From: SZUA-430 sp964638635
Lineage (GTDB): Bacteria; Pseudomonadota; Alphaproteobacteria; Micropepsales; Micropepsaceae
NCBI GenBank assembly: GCA_964638635.1
Contig: CAZXAQ010000011.1
Location: 1 to 64,000 of the forward strand
DNA length: 64,000 bases
Reading direction: 5' to 3'
Position numbers and translations under genes: made by a program. Positions 36,113-44,961 of the stretch are shown here, one piece after another (within the stretch, counting starts at the first letter, position 1; each line of letters starts with the position of its first letter). The notes under the pieces were generated by a model. It was not told the origin of the DNA and made no database searches. It saw nothing but the letters and a program-made list of their open reading frames with translations.

Positions 36113-36628
36113 GTGAGAACGCAAGTACTGTTGGCGGCATCCGCCATCGCCGCATTGACGGTCGCCGCCGCGGCCGAAGACGTGCGCGTCGAAGGCAAGG
36201 ACGTGAAATGCACGACGACCGAGAACGGCAATCAAAAAAAGGTCGTCTGTATCGCCGGTGACGGCCAGGCACCGAGCCCAGAGTGGGAAGGTCAACAGAA
36301 TGGCCCGCATGTCGTCGCACCCGGGAGCGACGTGGACGTTCAGGTGTTCAACGACGGCAAGACCGAAAAGCGCGTCGTGATCGTACGCACCAAAATGGGC
36401 TCGGACGGCGCGGACGAAAACAAAGACGGCAAGGTCAGCCGCAAAGAATTCTTGGCGCGCGCCGAAAAACACTTCACCGAACTCGACCGAGACAAGAACG
36501 GCGTGCTCGAGAAGGATGAGCTCCACCCGCCGATGCCGCCTTTGCCGCCGCTGCCGCCTGGTGTCGCGCCGCTGGCGCCGGTTCCGCCGGTTCCCCCGGT
36601 GCCACCAGTTCCGCCCGCGCAGAACTAA
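36113..36628 (+). CDS. Secreted EF-hand protein with Pro-rich (VPP) tail
   Basis: A 171-residue protein. A signal peptide (MRTQVLLAASAIAALTVAAA) leads to a short domain with two cysteines (VKCTTT, VVCIAG), then two canonical EF-hand loops at residues 101-112 (DENKDGKVSRKE) and 125-136 (DRDKNGVLEKDE), then a Pro-rich tail with PPLPPLPP and four VPP repeats (157-168). It should bind Ca2+ in the periplasm or outside. I favour the GTG at 36113, preceded by GGAGGGAC, over the ATG at 36101. It is divergent from the two-component operon. Confidence 0.8.
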   Translation: MRTQVLLAASAIAALTVAAAAEDVRVEGKDVKCTTTENGNQKKVVCIAGDGQAPSPEWEGQQNGPHVVAPGSDVDVQVFNDGKTEKRVVIVRTKMGSDGADENKDGKVSRKEFLARAEKHFTELDRDKNGVLEKDELHPPMPPLPPLPPGVAPLAPVPPVPPVPPVPPAQN

Positions 36629-36635
36629 CCACTTC

Positions 36636-37034
36636 ACCCCTCGCCCGCCCACTTCGGGCGGGAGAGGGGCCGGGGGTGAGGGTGGGCGTGCCACGCGCTG
36701 ATGCGGCGGCGAGTCAGAAAGAAAGAGCACCACGAAGAACACGAAGGTCCGCGAAGGTGCACGAAGCGGCCGGCGTGATGTCGATGGTGGCGCGAGGGAC
36801 CACAATTCCTGTTGGCGCTTCGCGCCATGCTTTTCTTCGGCGCGAAGCGCCAGTCAGCTTCCGGCTCGCACTGGCCTCCAAACGCGCTGAAGCCTCTTCG
36901 TGCCTCTTCGCGGACCTTCGTGTTCTTCGTGGTGCTCTTTCTTTCTATCTGACTCTTCCACCGCATCAGCGCGTGGCGCGCCCACCCTCACCCCCAGCCC
37001 CTCTCCCGCCCGAAGTGGGCGGGCGAGGGGAGTA
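36636..37034. repeat. Nested palindromic repeat: family E outer arms around a family D element
   Basis: The outer arms (CCCCTCGCCCGCCCACTTCG and its complement ending GCGGGCGAGGGG) run from 36636 to about 36710 and from about 36956 to 37034. Inside lies the family D sequence from 36711 to 36955 (GTCAGAAAGAAAGAGCACCA, complement at the right end). So one palindrome seems to have inserted in, or be built around, the other. It occupies the gap of about 430 nt between two convergent genes; no ORF in it is credible. Confidence 0.8.
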
Positions 37035-37058
37035 GAAGTAACGGAGCGGGCAAACGCG

Positions 37059-37934
37059 CTACGGCGTCGTCGCAGGCTTCGACTCGTCCGTGGCCGCCGT
37101 TGTTGCTGCAGGCTTTTCCGGCGCGCGTTTGATCTCCGGCGCGGCTTCGAAGATTTGCGGCGGCGGGATGCCTTGCGCCGTCATCCGCGCGGCGATGCCG
37201 CTGTCGAATACCGCCGCCTGCGCCAAATCGAGCTGCCCGCCCTTCACGTCGCCCGAATAGACCTTGACGACGCCGCGGCCGTAATAAGCCTCCGCGTTCG
37301 TCTTCTGCACGCCCAGCACCGCCGCATAGTCGCTGAGCGCCGCCGCCCACTGTTGTGCGCGCACCGCGTAGTGGCCGCGCTGTGTCAGCGCCGTCACGTG
37401 ATCCGGCTTGAGCTTCAGCGCCTGATTGAAGTCGGCGAGCGCCTTGTCGAACTGCGCGAGTTTCGCGTACGCGACACCGCGCCCCGCGAACGCGTCGGCG
37501 TCGGCGGGCGTCAGCGCGATCACGGTCGTGTAGTCCGCGATCGCGAGCTGCGGGTTGCCGCTGATGCGCTGCGCCACCGCACGATTGAACAGGGCCGCCG
37601 CGTAATCGTTCTTGTACTTGATCGCATCCGTATAGTCGGCGATCGCGCGCGCGAAGTCGCTCTTGCCCACATAGGCGTTGCCGCGGTTGTAGTACGCGGT
37701 CGCGCGCCGCTCATTGCTGAGGCGCGTGGCGACGAGCGCGGTGCAGCCTCTGATCTGGTCGTCGGCGGGGATCATCATTCCCCCGTCGCAGAGCATTGCG
37801 TTGTCGGTCTTTTCGACGTGCGTCGCCGCAACGGGTGCCGAGCGATACTTCTTTCGCCGCTTCGCCGCATCGGCATCGCTCGCAACAAGCGCCACCACGA
37901 CGGTAAGCGCGACGACGGCCGTTATCCTCTTCAT
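37059..37934 (-). CDS. Periplasmic TPR-repeat protein
   Basis: A 291-residue protein. The signal peptide is KRITAVVALTVVVALVASDADA. Then comes the block CDGGMMIPADDQIRGCTALV, with a Cys pair that also occurs before the TPRs of the proteins at 54105 and 61741. Five or so TPRs follow (AYYNRGNAYVGKSDFARAIA, ADADAFAGRGVAYAKLAQFD, and others). The tail is Ala/Pro/Thr-rich. TPR proteins of this type scaffold complexes. It is divergent from the YhhN gene. Confidence 0.84.
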   Translation of the reverse strand: MKRITAVVALTVVVALVASDADAAKRRKKYRSAPVAATHVEKTDNAMLCDGGMMIPADDQIRGCTALVATRLSNERRATAYYNRGNAYVGKSDFARAIADYTDAIKYKNDYAAALFNRAVAQRISGNPQLAIADYTTVIALTPADADAFAGRGVAYAKLAQFDKALADFNQALKLKPDHVTALTQRGHYAVRAQQWAAALSDYAAVLGVQKTNAEAYYGRGVVKVYSGDVKGGQLDLAQAAVFDSGIAARMTAQGIPPPQIFEAAPEIKRAPEKPAATTAATDESKPATTP

Positions 37935-38048
37935 GGCACTCTGATCCCCGCAAGAACCCCATTACGGCAACGGCAGTGGCCCGGATACAAGAGGTGCGCC
38001 ATCACATGTTTTGGCTTGGAACGCCCGGATGGTTTAGGACAGTGCCGC

Positions 38049-38738
38049 ATGCTCCACGACCTTCTCTTTCGCGCCGACGGTTTCGATGCGCTGCGCGTCG
38101 CCGTTGCGGCACTATCGCTGGCCGTATCCGTCGCGTATTTGAGCCTCGTCAACGGTGAAGCATCGCTCCTGCGGACCGCCGCGAAGACGGCCGGCATCCT
38201 TATCCTAACGATCCTACCCCTGACCTATCTGGGTACCCCGAATGCGCCGGCCTCAAGTCTCGTTGTCTTGGCTGCGGCGCTCGCGCTTTCGGCGGCCGGC
38301 GACTTCTTCCTGGCGCTGAAAGACGAGAAGCGTTTCTTCGTCCCCGGCCTGGGCAGCTTCCTCTTGGCCCATGTCGCCTACCTGATCGCGTTCCTGCCCT
38401 ATGCGAGCGTGCCCGGCGGAACTTCGCTCATCGTCATCATCGTGGCGGTCGCCGCGGCCGGCTTTCTGATTGTCCGCATCGCACCGAATCTCGGCCGCCT
38501 GCGTATCCCCGTCTTCGCCTACTTCGCGGTGATCATGGCGATGGTGGCGGCCGCGCTGTCGATCCGCGAAGCATCGTGGATCCTGGGCGCGGGCGCCGTC
38601 ACATTCGCCCTGTCGGACTCGCTCATCGCCGTGCGCAAGTTCTTGCACCCATTCCCGCGCGTCAACGAAGCCGTTTGGATCACCTATATCGCCGCGCAAT
38701 TCATGATCGTGGCAGGTTACCTCGCGCTGATCCTTTAA
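38049..38738 (+). CDS. Lysoplasmalogenase (YhhN/TMEM86 family)
   Basis: A 229-residue membrane protein with seven to eight hydrophobic helices and the family's conserved aspartates: LSAAGDFFLAL in the middle helix and TFALSDSLIAV later. YhhN proteins cleave the vinyl-ether bond of lysoplasmalogens. The ATG at 38049 starts the protein 22 residues before the first helix; the longer frame from 36900 is only shadow through the repeat. The dienelactone hydrolase gene follows after 15 nt. Confidence 0.85.
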   Translation: MLHDLLFRADGFDALRVAVAALSLAVSVAYLSLVNGEASLLRTAAKTAGILILTILPLTYLGTPNAPASSLVVLAAALALSAAGDFFLALKDEKRFFVPGLGSFLLAHVAYLIAFLPYASVPGGTSLIVIIVAVAAAGFLIVRIAPNLGRLRIPVFAYFAVIMAMVAAALSIREASWILGAGAVTFALSDSLIAVRKFLHPFPRVNEAVWITYIAAQFMIVAGYLALIL

Positions 38739-38753
38739 CCGAAGAGACCCACC

Positions 38754-39494
38754 ATGCACGAACGCCAACTCGACATCGAAACCAAGGACGGCAAGATGAG
38801 CACGTTCATCGTGCACCCGGAACGCGGCGGACCGTACCCGGTCATCCTCTTCTACATGGACGCGCCCGCGATCCGCGAGGAACTGCGCGACATGGCGCGC
38901 CGCCTCGCCACGACCGGTTACTACGTGATGCTGCCGAACCTCTATTACCGCGAAGGCGTGATGGAGCTCGGCCGAATCCCGATGGACCCGCAGGCGCCCG
39001 AACGCGCGCGCATGATGCAGCTGATGGGGACGCTCACGATCGCAAAGATCATGGACGACACCGACGCGCTGCTCGCTTTCGCGAATGCCGACAAGGCCGC
39101 AAGCAAAGGCAAGGCGGGCGCGCTCGGCTACTGCATGAGCGGCCAATACGCGATCAACGCGGCCGCCCGGCATCCGGACCGTATCGCCGCCGCGGCCTCG
39201 ATCTACGGCGTGCGCCTGATCACCGATGCGCCCGACAGCCCGCACACCGTTGCAAGACAAGCGAAGGCCGAACTCTACTTCGCCTGCGCCGAAAACGACC
39301 ACTGGATGCCGATGGACCAGATCGAACCCCTGCGCCAAGCGCTAAAGGGCACGCGCGCCGAAGTCGAAGTCTACCCCAAAACCGAACACGGATTCGCCTT
39401 CCCGGCCCGCCCCGTCTACGACAAGCCCGCCGCCGAACGCCACTGGGAACGCCTCTTCGCCCTCTTCGCGCGAAACCTGACAGCGCGCGCCTAG
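38754..39494 (+). CDS. Dienelactone hydrolase family protein
   Basis: A 246-residue alpha/beta hydrolase with the cysteine nucleophile in GALGYCMSGQYA, an Asp in ENDHWMPMDQIE and a His in PKTEHGFAFP, the DLH triad order. DLH enzymes open lactone rings in aromatic degradation, but many members act on other esters. It is probably cotranscribed with the YhhN gene (15-nt gap). The 3' flank holds a family D/E repeat. Confidence 0.85.
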   Translation: MHERQLDIETKDGKMSTFIVHPERGGPYPVILFYMDAPAIREELRDMARRLATTGYYVMLPNLYYREGVMELGRIPMDPQAPERARMMQLMGTLTIAKIMDDTDALLAFANADKAASKGKAGALGYCMSGQYAINAAARHPDRIAAAASIYGVRLITDAPDSPHTVARQAKAELYFACAENDHWMPMDQIEPLRQALKGTRAEVEVYPKTEHGFAFPARPVYDKPAAERHWERLFALFARNLTARA

Positions 39495-39499
39495 CGGCG

Positions 39500-39775
39500 C
39501 ACCCCTCGCCCGCCCACTTTGATGCGGTTGAGAGTCGGCAAGATCGAAACACGAAGGGCACAAAGGTCTGCCAAGAGGCACCAAGAGGATTGAGCGATCG
39601 TGGTCGCGTGAGCGAGACATGAGAACCAATTGGCGCGAAGCGCCAACAACATTCTGGTCTCTTGCACCAACCTCAACGCGACGCAAACCTCTTCGTGCTT
39701 CTTCGCGAACCTTCGTGCCCTTCGTGTTTAGCTCTTTCTTTCTAAATCTCCGGTGCGTCGACCAGCATCGCGCGT
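39500..39775. repeat. Palindromic repeat, families E/D (copy 3)
   Basis: The left end has the family E start (CCCCTCGCCCGCCCACTTTG) followed by a degenerate ACACGAAGGGCACAAAGG block; the right end has its complement (CCTTCGTGCCCTTCGTGTTT). The arms are less exact than in the other copies. The element separates the DLH and the PLC-like gene, which converge. Confidence 0.75.
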
Positions 39776-39785
39776 CGGCCCGCCC

Positions 39786-41156
39786 CTACTTCCCCAACTC
39801 CTGCAGCCGCGCGTCCAGCACGCACTGCGCATACGCGTTGCCCAACAGCTCGCGCCGCGACGTCGCCTTGTCGCCCGCCTGGCGCGACTTCAGCGTTTCC
39901 TTGTTCGCGGGCCCCGCGATGTCGAGGTAGTCGCGCGCGTCCGCCGGGCACGCGTTCCATGTCGACAGCAACTCAAGCGCGCGCCCCTTCGCGAACGTGC
40001 GCCCCTCCGTCGCCGTGCCGCCATTAATGACGGCATCGCGCGTCAGCTCCGCTTCCTCGAGTTGGCAAAACCGCACCAACCGCTCGACCAGCGGCGTTGC
40101 TTCGGCGCGCTCGGCCTCGCTTGGCTCAACCGGGCCCGCACTGCTCGGCGGATCGTCGACAAAGCGCGCGCGCCGACTCGTGCATGCGTTGCTGCTGACG
40201 GCAACTTGCGCGCATGCCGCCGCGTCGGACGAATCGCGCGAAAGCGCACACAGAATCTTTTCGCCGTCCGCGCCGTAGACCGCGCGCACGCGCTCCTTGA
40301 AATACGCCCACTTGTCGCGCGTATCGTCGATCGCAACCTTCACCGCGTTGCGGAAGTTGTTGTTGATGGCGCCGCGCGGCGTGGTGCCGATACCGCCCAC
40401 GCCCTTGCCGATCGGGCCTGCGCCCTTGTCCAAGGCGCTCCGCTTCACGCGCTCAAGGCCAAGCTCGAATCCGAACGTGGGCACCAGCGACCCATACGCG
40501 CAATCGCTTGTCAGATCGCCCTGCGCCGCGCAGCCGCTGATCAAGCCTTTCGGAAACGGCACTTGCGCCCGCGGATCGAGCCACATCGAGCGCCCCGTCT
40601 TGCCCAGGCCAGGCGGATTGCTCGCGCTCAAAGGCCCTTCGGCAGGTTGATCCACCCAGTTCGTGTGCGCATAGAAATCCTGCGCGATGTGGAACGCGCG
40701 GCCCAAATGGGTCAGCACTTCGCACTTCGCGCCGCCTGTGCCGCGTTTGAAGTCGCACGTATCCAGCGACACGCCCTCGGCCGTCGCGTCGATCAAGCCT
40801 TTCGCAAGCCCGACCGCCCCCTCAAGTTCGGCGACGATCAACGACCGGCATGCCGTGAGCGCGGCTTCCGCGTCGGCCTCCGCGCGCGGATATTTGCCCC
40901 CGAGGTAATCGCCGTTGTCGCAATGCGCTTCCGGTCCCGCCTCCAACAGGTCGACCGATCCGACGGCGCCGGGCTCATCGCCGCGCCCCGCCAGGGCATC
41001 AAGCGTCTTCGCCTCCAGATCGTGGAGGGCCGCGCGCGTTATCCGCTCATGCTCCCGCCCGACGCCCTTGTCCGGCGCCTCGATCCCAAACGCCGCCGCA
41101 CCACCCGCAGCCAAAGTCGCCGCAGCCACAAAAATCAAAATCGTCCGATTGCTCAT
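39786..41156 (-). CDS. Secreted protein with a zinc phospholipase C/Het-C-like domain
   Basis: A 456-residue protein. After a signal peptide (SNRTILIFVAAATLAAGGAA), the sequence REHERITRAAL and the block TH-LGRAFHIAQDFYAHTNW (His150, His156, Asp160, His164) resemble the helical zinc-binding core of bacterial phospholipase C, S1/P1 nuclease and Het-C proteins. The middle and end have many cysteines and no named domain. A phospholipase or nuclease activity is possible, inferred from the metal motif alone. It is bracketed by a repeat on its 3' side. Confidence 0.6.
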   Translation of the reverse strand: MSNRTILIFVAAATLAAGGAAAFGIEAPDKGVGREHERITRAALHDLEAKTLDALAGRGDEPGAVGSVDLLEAGPEAHCDNGDYLGGKYPRAEADAEAALTACRSLIVAELEGAVGLAKGLIDATAEGVSLDTCDFKRGTGGAKCEVLTHLGRAFHIAQDFYAHTNWVDQPAEGPLSASNPPGLGKTGRSMWLDPRAQVPFPKGLISGCAAQGDLTSDCAYGSLVPTFGFELGLERVKRSALDKGAGPIGKGVGGIGTTPRGAINNNFRNAVKVAIDDTRDKWAYFKERVRAVYGADGEKILCALSRDSSDAAACAQVAVSSNACTSRRARFVDDPPSSAGPVEPSEAERAEATPLVERLVRFCQLEEAELTRDAVINGGTATEGRTFAKGRALELLSTWNACPADARDYLDIAGPANKETLKSRQAGDKATSRRELLGNAYAQCVLDARLQELGK

Positions 41157-41220
41157 GCCGCGTGGGTTAGCATGGCCCTATCACCGCCATCAATCCGTCG
41201 AAAGTGAGCGGTACCCCGTC

Positions 41221-42198
41221 TCACCCCACCCACACCACCGACTTACCCACAGCGCGCCGTTCCAAAATGTCGGCGAGTGCCTCCCGCGCCTCGGCGAAGG
41301 CATAGACCCGCCCGATCGTGGGCTTCAGCTGCCCGGCCGCGAACCACGTCAGCAGCTGCCGCATATTCTCCGCCGCGACCACAGGCTCGTGCATGAACGA
41401 GAACCGCGCGAGATCGACGCCGATCAGCGCCGCGCCCTTCAATAGCGCGAGATTGACCGGCAGGGCAGGGATCGTCCCCGCCGCGAAGCCCACGACCAGA
41501 TGCCGCCCGCGCCACGCGAGCGACCGGAACGCTAGTTCCGTCAGCGCGCCGCCGACCGGGTCGTAGACGACGTCGACGCCGCGCCCGCCCGTGATCTCCT
41601 TAATCCGGTCACGAAACGCCTCCGCCTCGGCGCCGATGGAGTGGTCCGCACCCAGCGACGTGGCATACGCGCGCTTCTCCGGCGTGGAAGCGGCCGCGAT
41701 CACCGTCGCACCCATGACCTTGGCGACCTCGACGGCCGCCGACCCGACGCCGCCCGCGGCACCGAGCACCAGCACCGTCTCGCCCGCCTGCAACCCCGCG
41801 CGCTGGCGGAAACCATGCAGCGCCGTCATGTAGTTGGTGCGGAATCCGGCCGCCGTTTCGAAACTCATACCGTCCGGCATAGGCACGGCCGCAACCGCGG
41901 GCACGACCGCGCTCTCCGCGAACCCGCCGACGAAACCGCCTGCCATCACACGCGCGCCGACTTTGAGCGCAACATCCGGCGCCACCGCCTCAACCTCGCC
42001 CGCAAACTCCGACCCCGGCGAGAACGGCAACGGCGGCTTCACCTGATACTTCCCCGCCGCGATCAACGCATCCAGCAAACTCGCCCCCGCCGCGCGCACG
42101 CGAATACGCACTTGGCCGGAGCCGGGCAGGGGAGGCTCGACGTCCTTTAGCGCAATCCCGGCAGGCGGCCCAAACGCTTCGACCATGTAGGCTTTCAT
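41221..42198 (-). CDS. NADPH:quinone oxidoreductase (zeta-crystallin-like MDR)
   Basis: A 325-residue medium-chain dehydrogenase/reductase without zinc ligands. The Rossmann motif VLVLGAAGGVGSAAVEVAKV lies in the middle, and the N-terminal GroES-like fold has PLPGSGQVRIRVRAAG. It reduces quinones or enones with NADPH. The gene is monocistronic; upstream is the family B-like repeat and an intergenic region with the AACGGA array. Confidence 0.9.
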   Translation of the reverse strand: MKAYMVEAFGPPAGIALKDVEPPLPGSGQVRIRVRAAGASLLDALIAAGKYQVKPPLPFSPGSEFAGEVEAVAPDVALKVGARVMAGGFVGGFAESAVVPAVAAVPMPDGMSFETAAGFRTNYMTALHGFRQRAGLQAGETVLVLGAAGGVGSAAVEVAKVMGATVIAAASTPEKRAYATSLGADHSIGAEAEAFRDRIKEITGGRGVDVVYDPVGGALTELAFRSLAWRGRHLVVGFAAGTIPALPVNLALLKGAALIGVDLARFSFMHEPVVAAENMRQLLTWFAAGQLKPTIGRVYAFAEAREALADILERRAVGKSVVWVG

Positions 42199-42207
42199 GA
42201 TGTTTCT

Positions 42208-42292
42208 TCCCTGGGACCGCGGGCATCCTTGCCCGCCCTCACTGAATCGACAAGTCGCAAAGAGCGGGCAGGGATGCCCGCGGTCCCAGGAA
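42208..42292. repeat. Inverted repeat, family B variant
   Basis: Left arm CCTGGGACCGCGGGCATCCT, right arm AGGGATGCCCGCGGTCCCAGG minus one or two bases; loop of about 30 nt with GCAAAGAG, as in the other family B copies. It starts in the 5' flank of the oxidoreductase gene. Confidence 0.8.
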
Positions 42293-42541
42293 GTGCCGCG
42301 TCACTTTCGAATCTTGAGATCGATCACAATAAGTGATAGTAATTGCGCGTTTCCCGATCGCCTCGTGCGATCGCGGCTGCGACTTGACAACTTGATACGT
42401 CACCACGGCATTTCGCGAGGCCGGTCTCGCGGAGGGTGAGGACCACTTCGTGCCGCAAGTCGCGCCGACCCAGCCAACTGCGTCATCTCGCCAATAGACA
42501 AGCAATTAAGCCAAAATCGCTCGCGCAGCTGCTCGCGAGTG

Positions 42542-42630
42542 AACGGACCCAAACGGATTCCAAACGCCTTTCAAACGGATTTCTAACGGATATTTCCGCA
42601 GAACTCAGCCAAGCAAACGGATCTAACGGA
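42542..42630. repeat. AACGGA hexamer array, helically phased
   Basis: AACGGA occurs at 42542, 42552, 42574, 42585, 42616 and 42625, with a degenerate AACGCC at 42563. Spacings are 10, 11, 11, 11, 31 and 9 bp, mostly one helical turn (three turns for the longest gap). The array sits in the gene-free stretch between the creatininase stop (42668) and the oxidoreductase start (42198). Nothing else is recognised in this stretch besides the repeat at 42208-42292. Confidence 0.7.
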
Positions 42631-42667
42631 TTCGATTTTGCATCTCTCGCGGTCGAACAATCGGCGC

Positions 42668-43432
42668 TTATGTCGCAGGCCGTCCGAGCGCCTCGAAAAC
42701 CGCGGCGGCGAGCGCCTCCGCCATGATCGCGGTGCTCTGCCGGCCTTCTGCAACCGTCGCCCGCGCGGGATACCCGAAATAGGCCTCCGGCCCGCCGGCC
42801 TCCGCGAACGTCTTCGCCCCCTTCGCGAAGGCCTCCGTCAGGCTCGACGGATTGTCGGCCAAAGCGCGGCCCGCCGCTTCATCGACGAGGTCGGCCCGCA
42901 CCGCCAGAACGAGGCTCGTCTCGTACTGCCCCGCATGGCAAGCGCCCGACTGAAACTCGGCCGTCAGCGTCTGCGCCAACTTGCGCCGCGTGAAGTCGGG
43001 AAACGCAACCGGCAACCCGAGCGAGCGAACCTCCTCGGCCGCCGCCCGCAGCATCGCGACATTCGCCGGGTCGAAATGGCTGTTCGCGAACGACAAACAC
43101 GCGAAGCCCTGGGCTTTCAAACTCAGCGCGATATCGCGGATCAACGCCTTCGCGGTCGCGGCCGAAACATTGATCGTTCCCGCGAACGCCTCGGCGTACT
43201 CGGCCGGCGCGTACGCGAGCGGCGGCAACACGAACGCCGTCACGCCCGCGGCGGCGAGGCGGGGCAGGGCGGCAGAGGCCATCGCCTCGCTGATGATCAC
43301 GTCGGTCGCAAGCGGCAGATGCGGTCCGTGCGCCTCCGTCGCCCCGCATGGCAGGATCGCCACGACGGGTTTGCCGCTCTCGAGTGCATCGCGAACCGCA
43401 ATCCAAGCGTTGTCGCCGAGGGCGGGTTTCAT
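42668..43432 (-). CDS. Creatininase family protein
   Basis: A 254-residue protein of the creatininase/mycofactocin-formamidase-like superfamily: the metal-binding start ILPCGATEAHGPHLPLATD, SFANSHFDPANV, and SGACHAGQYETSLV. Members hydrolyse cyclic amides or related compounds with two metal ions. Its start overlaps the ligase stop by 4 nt, so it is the last gene of a four-gene operon. The substrate is not known. Confidence 0.85.
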   Translation of the reverse strand: MKPALGDNAWIAVRDALESGKPVVAILPCGATEAHGPHLPLATDVIISEAMASAALPRLAAAGVTAFVLPPLAYAPAEYAEAFAGTINVSAATAKALIRDIALSLKAQGFACLSFANSHFDPANVAMLRAAAEEVRSLGLPVAFPDFTRRKLAQTLTAEFQSGACHAGQYETSLVLAVRADLVDEAAGRALADNPSSLTEAFAKGAKTFAEAGGPEAYFGYPARATVAEGRQSTAIMAEALAAAVFEALGRPAT

Positions 43433-44949
43433 GCGTGCTCCGCTCTCAGCTTCTTGCGATCGACCTTATCGCGATCGTTGCGCGGCAAAGCGGCGCTCGA
43501 AAAGCGCACCCAATGCGGCGCCTTGTACCGCGCGAGCTTCGTCTTCGCGAACGCGATCAACTCGCTCTCCGACGCGCCCGCGCCGTCCTTCAAGACCACG
43601 ATCGCCAGCGGCTTCTCCAACCCCGCTTCATCCTTGCGGCCCACGACGCAGCACTCGCGCACCGCCGCATGCTGCATCAAGCAGTTCTCGACCTCGAGCG
43701 GGCTCACATAAATCCCGCCGCTCTTGATCAAATCATCGCCGCGCCCCTCGTAGTACCAATAGCCGTCGGCATCCTCGCGAAACTTGTCGCCGGACACGAT
43801 CCACCCGCCGCGCAAATGCTGCACCGACTTCTCGTACGCCGATTGATAATAGAGCGCCGCCGACGGCCCCTTGAGCCACAGCGTCCCCACATCGCCCTGC
43901 GCGACCGCATTGCCCTCGTCGTCGACAAGCTTCGCCTCATACCCCGGCACCAGCCGCCCGAGGCTCCCGGGACGCACATCGCCCGGACGGTTTGAAATGT
44001 AAATATGGAAACTCTCGGCACTCCCGATCCCGTCAATGATCGGCACGCCGAATGCGCGGTCCCAACGTTCGTGCAGCTCGCCCGGCAACGCCTCGCCGGC
44101 ACTCCACATAAAGCGCACGCTGGAAATGTCGCGCGGCTCCGGCGATTGCAGCATCTTGTTGATCAACGTCGGTACGCTGGTGAAGACGGTCGCGCGGGTC
44201 GTTTCGATCAGCGCGAACAACCGCTCCGGCGTCGGCTGCTCGCGAAACAGAACCGTGGTCGCTCCCACCGCAAATGGGAACATCAAATTCGTGCCCGTCG
44301 CATACCCGAAAAAGAGGCGCGGGCCCGAGATCGTGACGTCGCTCTCGCGCACGCCAATGAACTGCTTCGCATAGACTTGCGCGTTGAACGGGAAATGGAA
44401 GTGGCAATGCACCGCCCCCTTGCTCTGCCCCGTCGTGCCGCTGGTGAAGAGCCACACGGCCGGATCATCCTTCCGCGTCGGCCAAGGCTCGGCGTCCGGA
44501 TGCTCCTCGGCTAGCCACCCATCGAAATCCTTGCCGATGGTGATCACGCGCTGCGGAAACCGGCTCTTGGCGGCCGCCTCGGCGAACGCCGCAGCGCTCA
44601 TCTCATCGACGAACGCAAACTGCGGCTTCACATAGTCGAGATAATACGCGTAGTCGGCGGCCGGCAGCTGCGGGTTCACCTGCGTGACCACGGCACCCGC
44701 CTTCAGCGCGCCGAACCACGCATAAGCGAACTCCGGCCGATCTTGGCAGCACACGAGCACCCGCTGCTCCGGCAACAACCCGCCCGCGACCAAGTTCCGC
44801 GCGACCCGCATCACGGCGTCCGCCACCTCGCCGTAACTGATCGCGCGCCCCTCGAACAGGATCGCAGTCTTCTTGGCGCGCCCCGCTTCGATGTTCGAGA
44901 ACACGAAGTAATCGGCCATGTTGAAAGTATCGGGAAAGGCGGGCGTCAT
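43429..44949 (-). CDS. Benzoate-CoA ligase family AMP-dependent synthetase
   Basis: A 506-residue ligase with ATP motif WLFTSGTTGQSKGAVHCHFH, A5 GIGSAESFHIYISN and A8 SGDKFREDADGYWYYEGRGD, with DDLIKSGGIYVSPLEVE. These details (AESFHIY, the VSPLEVE stretch) match benzoate/4-hydroxybenzoate-type ligases. It would activate an aromatic or aromatic-like acid to its CoA ester. It lies 12 nt after the protease-like gene and overlaps creatininase by 4 nt. Confidence 0.85.
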   Translation of the reverse strand: MTPAFPDTFNMADYFVFSNIEAGRAKKTAILFEGRAISYGEVADAVMRVARNLVAGGLLPEQRVLVCCQDRPEFAYAWFGALKAGAVVTQVNPQLPAADYAYYLDYVKPQFAFVDEMSAAAFAEAAAKSRFPQRVITIGKDFDGWLAEEHPDAEPWPTRKDDPAVWLFTSGTTGQSKGAVHCHFHFPFNAQVYAKQFIGVRESDVTISGPRLFFGYATGTNLMFPFAVGATTVLFREQPTPERLFALIETTRATVFTSVPTLINKMLQSPEPRDISSVRFMWSAGEALPGELHERWDRAFGVPIIDGIGSAESFHIYISNRPGDVRPGSLGRLVPGYEAKLVDDEGNAVAQGDVGTLWLKGPSAALYYQSAYEKSVQHLRGGWIVSGDKFREDADGYWYYEGRGDDLIKSGGIYVSPLEVENCLMQHAAVRECCVVGRKDEAGLEKPLAIVVLKDGAGASESELIAFAKTKLARYKAPHWVRFSSAALPRNDRDKVDRKKLRAEHA

Positions 44950-44961
44950 CGGCAGCCTCCC

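Noticed and set aside
36900..38048. N-terminal extension of the YhhN gene through the repeat and the TPR gene
   Set aside because: It runs antisense to the TPR protein and through a palindrome; the YhhN protein is complete from 38049.
42542..42630. Possible CRISPR array
   Set aside because: The repeats are hexamers at 9-31 bp spacing, without repeat-spacer units of CRISPR size and without cas genes.
42436..42726. 96-residue plus-strand open frame in the gene-free stretch
   Set aside because: It passes through the AACGGA array and the creatininase 3' end, with no ribosome-binding site or recognisable protein.
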